Of a DNA stretch of 64,000 bases, positions 18,110 through 26,300 are shown one piece after another. Every line of letters begins with the position of its first letter. Positions within the stretch are counted from its first letter, which is position 1. Both the position numbers and the translations under genes were made by a program. Source of the stretch: Schaalia odontolytica (GTDB taxonomy: Bacteria; Actinomycetota; Actinomycetes; Actinomycetales; Actinomycetaceae); the NCBI RefSeq assembly GCF_009730335.1, contig NZ_CP046315.1, positions 930,001-994,000 on the forward strand. The letters run 5' to 3'. Under the pieces are notes generated by a model, which saw nothing but the letters and a program-made list of their open reading frames with translations, was not told the origin of the DNA and made no database searches.

Positions 18110-18415
18110 ATGGCGACGCAGACGCAGATTGTGAACCGACTCAAGCGTGCTCGTGGGCAGCTTGACGCCCTCATCGAGCAGCTGGAAAGCGGGGACGGAA
18201 ACTGCCGGGAGGTCTTGACTCAGTTCGCGGCCGTCAACTCCGCGATGAAACGAGCCAGCTACCTCGCGGTTGCGACGATCATGTCGCAGTGTGCGCAGGA
18301 GGTTGTCGGCTCGCGGGACGAGGCCGACCCTGAGTCGGCGCGAACGGAATCGTTCGTGGCTGCGGACAGGGTGACGATGGATGAGCTTGAGCAGCTTTTC
18401 CTCCGCCTGACCTAA
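18110..18415 (+). CDS. cstR: CstR-like persulfide-sensing repressor (CsoR/RcnR family)
   Basis: 101 residues, all-helical DUF156 family. It has two Cys (Cys32 in GNCREVLTQ and Cys61 in MSQCAQEV), matching the spacing of the persulfide sensor CstR of Staphylococcus (Cys31/Cys60). The His that copper-sensing CsoR uses, four residues before the second Cys, is replaced by a non-ligand residue. This plus the reductase-rhodanese partner argues for persulfide rather than copper sensing. A GGGGAGAGG ribosome-binding site precedes the ATG. The C-terminal extension (DEADPESARTESFV) is longer than in CstR. Confidence 0.8.
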   Translation: MATQTQIVNRLKRARGQLDALIEQLESGDGNCREVLTQFAAVNSAMKRASYLAVATIMSQCAQEVVGSRDEADPESARTESFVAADRVTMDELEQLFLRLT

Positions 18416-18507
18416 AGCGTCGATAGATCCACTATCGCGAATAGAACAACCACCAATGCGCAACGACTCCCCAGAGGATCCAAGGCGCGAGTTTCAAGGA
18501 GATAATC

Positions 18508-18687
18508 ATGTGTCGACCCACCACCTGCGAAGTATGCGGAAAGACCACCTGGAAGGGCTGCGGCAAGCACATCGACTCGGTGAAGGAGAAGGTTCCCGTA
18601 GATCAGTGGTGCGATAAGGACCATTCCGACGAGGAGTACGCCGCCGTCGAGAAGAAGCGCGGTTTCTTCGGCAGCTTCTGCAAGTAG
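18508..18687 (+). CDS. Small Cys-rich putative zinc-binding protein
   Basis: 59 residues, MCRPTTCEVCGKTTWKGCGKH onward, ending GFFGSFCK. The ATG follows an AAGGAGAT ribosome-binding site (18496-18503), so this short gene is well supported. Cys2, Cys7, Cys10 and Cys18 with the nearby His21 form a compact zinc-ribbon-like knuckle; a second C...H group (WCDKDH) and a terminal Cys follow. Short proteins beginning MCxPxxCxxCGKxxWxGCGxH are widespread in actinobacteria with no known function. Placement 92 bases after cstR makes a link with thiol/sulfide metabolism possible but unproven. Confidence 0.8.
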   Translation: MCRPTTCEVCGKTTWKGCGKHIDSVKEKVPVDQWCDKDHSDEEYAAVEKKRGFFGSFCK

Positions 18688-18810
18688 GCGTCACCCCTCT
18701 GGTAGCGTCGCGCGCGCCGCGACGCTCGTTGAATGACGCCCATTTCGAGGCTTGCACAGTGGACGTGTCAAAGAGCTTTTTTCTTCATGCGACGCGGCTA
18801 TCATTGAGTC

Positions 18811-19176
18811 ATGAGGTGGGCGACAAAATCAACGTGGTTTCGTATCGCCGTGCTGTTCGGCATCTACCTGCTGGTGCCGGCGGCGTGGTTTAGTCTCTCG
18901 CGCGTCTCGGACTCGATGGAGATCGTGAAGAGCCTCGTGTTCCTGATCCTGCTCGCGATCCTACCGATCCTCGCGATGGGCTTCGGTGCTTGGGACGGCG
19001 TAAAGGAGGGCTTTAGCCTCCTGTGGCTGCTCGCGCCCTTCGTGTGTTTCCTGGCACCGATGTACCTGTTCCTCAATGACAGTGCACTCATCTACGGGGT
19101 GGGTTACAGCCTGCTCGGCTTCGGGGCCCATTGTGTCGGTGCCTTCATCCACGCGCGTTCCTCGCGGCGGATGTAG
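18811..19176 (+). CDS. Small polytopic membrane protein of unknown function
   Basis: 121 residues with four predicted membrane helices: IAVLFGIYLLVPAAWFSL, SLVFLILLAILPILAMGFG, LLWLLAPFVCFLAPMYLFL and IYGVGYSLLGFGAHCVGAF. No family motif was recognised. TATCAT ends six bases before the ATG and there is no ribosome-binding site, so the transcript may be leaderless. It stands alone between the sulfide operon and a methyltransferase gene. Confidence 0.65.
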   Translation: MRWATKSTWFRIAVLFGIYLLVPAAWFSLSRVSDSMEIVKSLVFLILLAILPILAMGFGAWDGVKEGFSLLWLLAPFVCFLAPMYLFLNDSALIYGVGYSLLGFGAHCVGAFIHARSSRRM

Positions 19177-19334
19177 GTGTGCAACGGGCCGATTCGCGCG
19201 CTGAAGGCGACTACGCGGATATGTCCCCGTGCGCAGACCCCGTTTCACCCCGGTGTCGCTTTCTCGGGCGTAGCATTTCCTGTATTGCGACGGCTCAAGG
19301 CCCGCGCAACGCACAAGCACACGGAGGAGCTGGC

Positions 19335-19937
19335 ATGATTTGGGATCGAGTTGCCCCGCTCTACGACCTCGCGGTCAACGCGCTCAACAGGAGGGTGTAC
19401 GACGGGACGGGCGATGCCGTTGCCAGGTTGATTCGCCCCGGTGACACCGTGCTCGAATGTGCGTGCGGAACGGGCGCGATTAGCGCTGCCATCGCCCCCG
19501 CATGCGCGCGTGTGGTTGCGACCGACTATTCCGAGGGGATGCTCAAGCAGGCACGCAAGAAGCTCGCGAAACACTCGAACGTCACCGTCGAGCAGGCGGA
19601 TATCACCGACTTGCGCTACGCGAACGACTCGTTCGACGCCGTCGTGGCGGGCAACGTCATCCACTTGCTGCCTGAACCGGGCGACGCGCTCAAGGAACTC
19701 AAGCGGGTCGTGCGCCCGGGTGGCACGATCATCGTGCCCACCTACGTGATTCCCAAGAAGCGGGCGTACACCATGTTCCTGAGTGTGATCTCCCGATTCG
19801 GCGTGCACTTCCAGGAGCACTTCGACCCGGTGTCGTACCGGGCGTTCTTTGAGCGTATGGGCTGCATGGGCGTCACCTACCGCGTCGTGCGAGGTCGAAT
19901 TCCCTGCGTGATCGCCTCCTTCACGAACGATCAGTAG
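19335..19937 (+). CDS. SAM-dependent class I methyltransferase
   Basis: 200 residues from ATG 19335, preceded by GGAGGAGC; the frame is open further upstream but only this start has a ribosome-binding site and gives the family start MIWDRVAPLYDLAVNALNRRVYDG. The Methyltransf_11 fold is clear: motif I VLECACGTGAISAAIA, acidic loop VVATDYSEGML, motif II DITDLRYANDSFDAVVAGNVIHLLPEP, then the post-motif LKRVVRPGGTIIVPTY. The first Gly of motif I is replaced by Ala-Cys. Substrate unknown; it resembles UbiE-like small-molecule methyltransferases. The 3' end overlaps the convergent hydrolase gene by 17 bases. Confidence 0.8.
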   Translation: MIWDRVAPLYDLAVNALNRRVYDGTGDAVARLIRPGDTVLECACGTGAISAAIAPACARVVATDYSEGMLKQARKKLAKHSNVTVEQADITDLRYANDSFDAVVAGNVIHLLPEPGDALKELKRVVRPGGTIIVPTYVIPKKRAYTMFLSVISRFGVHFQEHFDPVSYRAFFERMGCMGVTYRVVRGRIPCVIASFTNDQ

Positions 19938-20706
19938 ATGCCGAGCCCAGGGCGACGTTCCGCAGCATCGCCCCGTAGGTGACCGAGTCGCGGCTCATGC
20001 GCTCGCAGTGCCCCCAGCCGGGCCAGACGCGCAGTTCGGCCTCCGGATAGAGGCGAGGGATCATGCGGCGCGCGAGCCGCAGGTCCGAGTCTTTCTCCCC
20101 GTACGTGAAGGTGCAGCGCCGCTGAATGGCGGGGGAGAGGGGCGGCAGGCTGACATGCGAGCAGTCGCGCACGATCGCGCGGATGCTGTCCTCGCTCATC
20201 GCGGCAAAACTGGCAACCATCGAGCGCGCAGCCTCCTCGCCGTAGAGGCGCTGGAGCTTGCGTGCCCCAGCCTCGGGATCGCGCACGGCCTTCCGGTGTT
20301 TCGCGACCATCACCCGGCTGAGAACGGCCCCGCCGACTCGGGCCACGGGGCCGCCCGAGTAGAAGCTCACTCCCTCGATGAACAGTCGATCGAACGAGAG
20401 GTCCGGGAAACGCAGCAGCTCGAACAGGATCACCCCGCCGAGCGACGCCGCGAACCCCAGCGACAGGCGACTCATCCCGTTAGAGACCAGCCACTGGTGG
20501 ATTGCTGCCGCTTCCGCTGCCGCCGATACGTAGGGGGCCGAGGCCTCGTCCCCGTGGGCCGACAGGTCCGGTACGAGGAAGCGCAGTCCGGAGCCCATGT
20601 GGTCGCAGAGCGAGGCCTTCATGCTCGAGGCCGAGGATAGCATCGGGTGAATGATAAGGACGGCGGGGCAGTCCTGCCCGCAAGGCCCGTAGACGTGCAT
20701 TCGCAT
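19921..20706 (-). CDS. Alpha/beta hydrolase
   Basis: 261 residues. The beta-strand VLIIHP with the oxyanion region, the nucleophile elbow GFAASLGG (Ser88) and the C-terminal GWGHCE (His233) support an alpha/beta hydrolase of the small lipase/esterase-like class; the acidic residue is probably in the GEKDSD segment near residue 205. No signal peptide, so cytosolic. Its first 80 bases are repeated in the same orientation at 22436-22515, beyond the AT-rich gene at 20955. Substrate unknown. Confidence 0.75.
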   Translation of the reverse strand: MRMHVYGPCGQDCPAVLIIHPMLSSASSMKASLCDHMGSGLRFLVPDLSAHGDEASAPYVSAAAEAAAIHQWLVSNGMSRLSLGFAASLGGVILFELLRFPDLSFDRLFIEGVSFYSGGPVARVGGAVLSRVMVAKHRKAVRDPEAGARKLQRLYGEEAARSMVASFAAMSEDSIRAIVRDCSHVSLPPLSPAIQRRCTFTYGEKDSDLRLARRMIPRLYPEAELRVWPGWGHCERMSRDSVTYGAMLRNVALGSASTDRS

Positions 20707-20954
20707 AGTTGTAGATTCGATGTGAATAAGGGTGAATTACTGGAATAACTCAAGTTTAACAAGATGTGAACGTGCAAATACCTGTATTTCTGAGTAATTC
20801 TAGGTGAAACGAGTCGAAACGTTACGATATGTTGCGGTAGGTTTGACTTGGTGTGGAAGAATTCTGAAGATGCCCCTGGTGTAATCAGATTGTGTCTGAA
20901 ATAAATGTGCTTGTTTTCTGATGGAAAAGTAACTGATCTGTGTAGAATTTTCGT
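20707..20954. other. AT-rich intergenic region, left edge of the island
   Basis: About 250 bases of much lower GC than the surroundings, between the divergent hydrolase and ApeA-like genes. It presumably holds the promoter for the latter; no convincing -35/-10 pair or ribosome-binding site was picked out. Confidence 0.5.
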
Positions 20955-22370
20955 ATGAGCGATTTTCAGTTAGAAATAGGTGACAGTATTAGTGGTCTAC
21001 TTACCGATGGTGTAGAAGGTGCTCCATGGGTTGGAGCGACGCTAAAGGTGGACCGTCGCAGAGGTCTACTGGTCGAGGTGCCGTATCTGCAGGGCGCGGA
21101 TGATGGGCAGTTTGAACATGTTCGACACTGGTTTGAATCGCGGAAAGCTCCGACGATTATGGAGCTACTTACCCCAAAAGGTGCTGTCGGCTTATTTGGT
21201 ATCGTATGGGTGGGCTATCGTGCGCCATTTGGGGGCTGGAAGGCTTCGGTTGGTAAGCTTCAGCCCTCAGTTGCAGTACTTGAATCGCGTAATGGGCGAT
21301 TTGAAGACCCTCTTGTTATAGATGAAGTATATAGCTGGATTGATGGTCTGCATGGCTGGTCGGGCTTGAGTGCTGTGAGTATTGAACCTTCAGTAGATGA
21401 GAGGAATATTGCCAATGAGCTTACGCTGACGGTGAAGTCGGAACTGGTGCTTGAGTGGGTGCAAGGCAACGCGAATATGCGGATTCAATCAATTTGGTCT
21501 GAGGTGTCTGAGTCAGATGGATATCAGCGAAAAGTCTTGATTGCTGATGATGTGTCACTGATTAGCTCTTTTCCTTCAGGTCCGAGGGGTTTTGAAGATC
21601 ATTATCGTGAACAACAGAAGGTTCGTCACTTCATGACGTTCATGTATGGGCAACAATTGTTCTTTCGGCGCCATGCTCTCCGTGATGAACGGTATTCTTT
21701 TATGCTTGATGGTCGAGAAGACTTGATCAAGCCGCGCATCCAGCTTATTAGTTGTAGGACGTTTGCTGACTCCGTTCGTGACGTGCCCTCTCGTGATAAG
21801 TTGAACGATCTGCTTGCTAACTTCCATGCGGTCGGTGCGGATGGTATGGAAGCGTGGTGTGTTGAGTATGAGAAGTGGGAACGTTTTATTCTCCCGAGTG
21901 TGAATGTTCTTGGTCGTGATGGTGTGTTTGCTGAAGATGTCATCCTCTCAACGTCGATGAGCATGGAAGCGGCCGGTGAGCTGATTGGTGAGTGTGATGG
22001 TGAGGAATGTTTGAAAGGTAGGGGCAGAAATCTGCCAGTCGCATTGTGTATTTACCGGTGTTTGCATGTTCTTGAGTTGGAGCTGCCAGGTGAATTCAGT
22101 GGCATGGTTGCTTTGTCTAGGGCCATTGCAAATACGTATAACGCTATTAAGCATTCAAGCCGTGGTAGTTTTCCTGATGGTCGCGAAGTCAGGATAGTAT
22201 GTGACCTTAATAAGCTGATTGTTAGACTTCTCGCATTGCATGTTGCGAAAGTTGATTTAAATGCTGTTATTCGGAGTTATGTTTCGCTAGCTTTAGATAA
22301 CATTGTTGCCAAGATGTCGTGGTGGTCTATGAGTGTTGATGAGGATGGTAAGTGGCGTTATGAAGTGTGA
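20955..22370 (+). CDS. ApeA-like HEPN-domain protein, candidate antiphage gene
   Basis: 471 residues. The N-terminal half is beta-rich (DSISGLLTDGVEGAPWVGATLKVDRR...) and resembles ApeA N-terminal domains as remembered. The C-terminal third is helical and has NTYNAIKH (residues 393-400), a HEPN-like N-x3-H motif in the place of the catalytic RN-x3-H, with Tyr where Arg is expected. ApeA proteins are single-gene abortive-infection systems with HEPN ribonuclease activity. GC content is far below that of all neighbours and the gene lies between two 80-bp direct repeats, both signs of acquisition. The family assignment is by pattern recognition and needs a profile search. Confidence 0.55.
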   Translation: MSDFQLEIGDSISGLLTDGVEGAPWVGATLKVDRRRGLLVEVPYLQGADDGQFEHVRHWFESRKAPTIMELLTPKGAVGLFGIVWVGYRAPFGGWKASVGKLQPSVAVLESRNGRFEDPLVIDEVYSWIDGLHGWSGLSAVSIEPSVDERNIANELTLTVKSELVLEWVQGNANMRIQSIWSEVSESDGYQRKVLIADDVSLISSFPSGPRGFEDHYREQQKVRHFMTFMYGQQLFFRRHALRDERYSFMLDGREDLIKPRIQLISCRTFADSVRDVPSRDKLNDLLANFHAVGADGMEAWCVEYEKWERFILPSVNVLGRDGVFAEDVILSTSMSMEAAGELIGECDGEECLKGRGRNLPVALCIYRCLHVLELELPGEFSGMVALSRAIANTYNAIKHSSRGSFPDGREVRIVCDLNKLIVRLLALHVAKVDLNAVIRSYVSLALDNIVAKMSWWSMSVDEDGKWRYEV

Positions 22371-22435
22371 GTAGTGTGTTTAGATGTATTGAATTGTGGT
22401 GTTTCTTGATTTGTTGCGGGGCTATCGGTGGTGAT

Positions 22436-22515
22436 GAGGCCGAGGACAGCATCGGGTGAATGATGAGGGCAGCGGAGCATTCCTGCCCGAAAGGCCCGTA
22501 GACGTGCATCTTCAT
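22436..22515 (-). pseudogene. Remnant of the hydrolase 5' end (direct repeat of 20627-20706)
   Basis: Eighty bases match the first 80 bases of the hydrolase gene at about 70 positions, in the same orientation. The remnant still encodes MKMHVYGPFGQECSAALII and HPMLSSAS before the match stops. The two copies flank the AT-rich ApeA-like gene. No downstream part of the hydrolase is found with this copy. Confidence 0.8.
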
Positions 22516-22728
22516 GGCATCGCCCCACAGAAGTTGCCGGGCGAGCCGCTGCGCCCGGATGGGAATGATGAATGGAATGGTAGCGCCGTGTCGGCTCGAA
22601 GGGGCTCGCTTCAACGCAGCAAACGGGCGAGGGGACCAACTGAGTCAATAAGCTGTTGAGCGCCTACTGGCCTCCGCGCGAGAAGACGGGTAGTGTTGCC
22701 ACGTTAGCCCCCTATGAAGGAGTGAATG

Positions 22729-23046
22729 ATGCTCGTTGTGACGACCCCGACCGTTGAGGGTGCGCCCGTCAAGCAGTACATCGGCATGGTCTCCGGTGAG
22801 GCGATCTCCGGCGTCAACATGTTCAAGGACTTCGGTGCGAACCTGTCCAACATGTTCGGTGGCCGCGCCTCCCAGTACGAGGAAGAGATCGGCGGCGCCT
22901 CCGCGACCGCCGTCAACGAAATGTGCGCCCGCGCCCAGGCCATGGGTGCCAACGCGGTCGTCGGCGTGAAGGTCGACTACTTCACCGCCGGCACCAACAA
23001 CGGCATGCTCGCCGCCATCGCGACGGGCACCGCGGTCATTCTCTGA
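22729..23046 (+). CDS. YbjQ/UPF0145 family protein
   Basis: 105 residues from ATG 22729, six bases after GAAGGAG (a second ATG at 22726 is too close to it). The fold is the small heavy-metal-binding-domain-like YbjQ family: TTPTVEG, IGMVSGEAISGVNMFKDFGAN, ARAQAMGANAVVGVKVDYF. Members form pentamers; the physiological role is unknown. No metal-binding Cys/His cluster is visible. It has its own terminator-like repeat downstream. Confidence 0.85.
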   Translation: MLVVTTPTVEGAPVKQYIGMVSGEAISGVNMFKDFGANLSNMFGGRASQYEEEIGGASATAVNEMCARAQAMGANAVVGVKVDYFTAGTNNGMLAAIATGTAVIL

Positions 23047-23080
23047 CCCATATCCGCGTGCCACTGAGCACGCGACTCAT

Positions 23081-23134
23081 AACCCGCCAGGATATGGTTC
23101 GGACCCAGTGTCCGCGCTCTCCTCGGCGGGTTTG
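23081..23134 (+). terminator. Possible terminator after the YbjQ gene
   Basis: AACCCGCC (23081-23088) pairs with GGCGGGTTT (23125-23133), separated by a 36-base loop. Weak because of the loop size. Confidence 0.35.
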
Positions 23135-23352
23135 TCGTTGGTAGCCACCGCCGCAGAAATTAAGGTCAACTATTGTTACTAAGGCCTCGCTAAGAAGAGC
23201 TAGTCTACGGCGAAAAGATGGGCGCGTAAAGCCCTCGACGGATGGTGAGAAGAAAACTTTTCAGTAAGGGTAGGTAACCCTATCCTAGACGCTGGGTTAT
23301 GCCGTATCCACGGCCATGTCCCTGACCCAGTTGTCAACCAAGTGAGCCATAG
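23135..23352. other. Upstream region of the first subtilase gene
   Basis: A noncoding AT-richer stretch. It contains TAGGTAACCCTATCCTA at 23271-23287, which matches 12 of 16 positions of the DtxR/IdeR iron-box consensus and also contains the AACCCTA word seen upstream of the leucine-rich repeat gene. Regulation by an iron repressor is possible but weakly supported. Confidence 0.35.
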
Positions 23353-26300
23353 ATGTCCCAACGCACAACCTCGGCATTGGTGCTGCTAACCGCGGGCACC
23401 CTTGCCATGACCGCCGTGACCACCCCGGCGGCTTTCGCGGCCAACAGCCGCGAGGAAAGCCAGTCGGGTGTCCCCGCCCCCGCCTCGTCCGTCGACGCCC
23501 AGTCCGGCGCCCCGCAGTCGGGAGCCGCCGACGAGGCCGGGGCCGAGAACCCGACCACCACCCCCGAGACCGTCCCCACCGACGACACCCCGACGACGAT
23601 CATCGTCCAGCTCGAAGACGGCTCGGTCGGAATCCCGTGGTACCAGCGGGTCTTCGGCCTGTCGTCCTCAACCAAGCACGAGACGGTCAAGGAACGCATC
23701 GAAACCTCGGTCGAGGCAGTGGTCCCCGGTGCGGACATCACCGACGTGCGCGACTACACGCACGCGTTGGACGGTTTCGCGATCCAGGCCCCGGCCTCGT
23801 CCCTGGGTGCCATCAAGGCGACCGAGGGCGTCAAGGCTGCGTTCATCGAGCGCCACCACAAGCCGATGGTCGTCGAGGGGGACGCGGGCGCGCTGGGCGC
23901 CGAGGCCGTGGACCCGGCCCTGCAAAACGCCTCCTCCCTGGAGATGACGCGCGCGAACCAGACCACCCAGAAGGGGGATCGTCAGGTCGTCGAGGTTATC
24001 GACACGGGCATCGAGGCCACCCACCAGGCCTTCTCTGGCTCCATGGATGGCGTTGACGTGCGCCTGAGCCAGGGTGACGTCGAGGCCCTCGTCGGCAAGC
24101 TGCCGCACGGCAAGACCGGCGCCTACCTCAACAACAAGATCCCCTTCGTCTTCGACTACGCGGACAACGACGCGGACGTGCTGCCCAAGTCCAGCAAGGA
24201 CCTGTCGCACGGCACCCACGTCGCCGCGATCGCCGCCGCCAACGCGGCTGACCTGCAGGGCACCGCGCCCCACGCGCAGATCATCGTCGCGAAGGTCGCC
24301 TCCGACAAGGACGGATCGATCCCCGACAGCACGGTCCTGGCGGCCCTCGACGACGCGGTCGTCATCAAGCCCGACTCGATCAACCTCTCCCTCGGCGAGG
24401 ATGCGGGCATGGGCACCGAGGCCGGAACCATGTACGCGGAGGTCTACAAGAACCTCGCCAACGCGGGAGTGACCGTCAACGCCGCTGCGGGTAACTCCTA
24501 CTCCAGCGCCTACTCCAACTACAGCGGCAAGAACAAGCCGTTCGCGACCGACCCCGACGCCGGCACGGTCTCCGAGCCCGCGTCCTACAGCTCGACCCTG
24601 GCCGTCGCCTCGGTCAACAACCAGGACGCACTGCCCTACCTGACGGTGGGGGAGCGCCAGGTCGTCTACCGCAAGTCGCGCGGCCTCAAGGACGCCGTCG
24701 TACCGAGCCTCCTCGACATCCCCGAGGCCACCTACACCCTCGTCTACGCGGGCATCGGTGACGCGGCGGCCCTCAGCAAGCTCATCGCCGAGCACCCCGG
24801 AGACCTCTCCCAGGTCATCGTCCTCGAAGACCGCGGCGGCTCCGACAGTGCGACGGGCGCGGACATGACCCACGAGGCCAAGGTCAAGGGACTCACCCAG
24901 CTGACCTCCAAGCCCGCCGCCCTCATCATCGGCGACTCCGAGACGGTCGAAAACCCGTACGTGGCGACGATCGAGGCCACCCACACGATGCCGACCGTGA
25001 CCATCACGAAGAAGGAGAAGGACGCGCTTATCGAGGCCATCAAGGCCAGCGAGTCCGGCTCCATCAACATCTCCAATCCGCACGCGGGCCTCAAGCTCGC
25101 CTCGACCAACCCGTCGATCTCCGACTTCACCTCGTGGGGTGTCACGCCCGATCTCAAGCTCAAGCCTGAGATCGCTGCCCCCGGCGGCAACATCGTCGCG
25201 GCTGTCCTGGGCAACACGTACCGATCCATGTCGGGAACATCCATGGCGACCCCGCAGGTCGCGGGCATTGCGACGCTCGTGCGCCAGCGCGTGAACAACG
25301 ACCCGGCATTCGCTGGCCTGTCGGAGGTGGACAAGGCCGCGATTGTCACCACCCTCATGATGGGCACCGCCCACCCGCTGCTCGACATTGACCAGAACGA
25401 CGGCACCTACTACTCGCCGCGCCGCGTGGGCGCCGGCCAGGTGGACGCCCTCGCAGCCACGACCACGACCGTCTACCCGCGCGTCGTGGGAGCCGAGAAT
25501 CCGTGGCGTCCCAAGGCTGACCTCGGAGAGGGGACGACCGGCTGGACCTTCCAGGTCACGCTGACGAACGTCTCCGACACCGCCCACACCTACACGCTGG
25601 GCGGCCAGGCGCTCTCCGAGATCGTCGAGGGGGGCCTCTTCACTGAGCACTCCAAGAACTGGGCGGGGCAGGGCATCGACCTGACCTACTCCGCTGACTC
25701 GGTGACCGTGCCCGCCAAGGGCACCGCGACCGTGACCGTCACCGTGACCCCGCAGGGCGCCTTCGCCTCGTACGCGAACGCGAAAGCGCCGAAGGGCACG
25801 TTCATCGACGGCGCCGTGACCTTCACGAGCGCCGACGGTCAGCCCGACCTGACCGTCCCCTACATGGGCTTCTACGGCTCCTGGGGCGCGCCCGCCGTCT
25901 TCGATGGCAAGTGGTACGACGGTACGACGAGCACCGCGCACGCCTGCTCATCGACCCTCATCAACCCCGCGACCGAGGTTCCCCTGGGCGCCCTGAACCC
26001 GCTCGCCGGACAGGAAATTGACGATGTGCGCGCGGTCGACCCCGCGTACTTCATCATGTCGCGCTCTGCGCTGCCCGAGGCTCCCTCGCGCATCCTGCCG
26101 CGCACCTGCCTGTTGCGTAACTCCCCGAAGGTGACCTACACCTACACGAACGAGGCCGGCGAGGTCGTGCGTGAGTACACCTTCGAGCGCGCCCGCAAGT
26201 CCCTGTTCAACTACCACGCCAGCAAGGTCGAGCCCATCGAAAGCCAGGAAGGCAACAACCCCGTCTTCGATGGCTTCGACAAGGATGGCAAGGAGCTGCC

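Noticed and set aside
18110-18415. CsoR-type copper sensor for the DUF156 gene
   Set aside because: The copper-ligand His four residues before the second Cys is missing and the partner gene handles sulfane sulfur, so a persulfide sensor is preferred.
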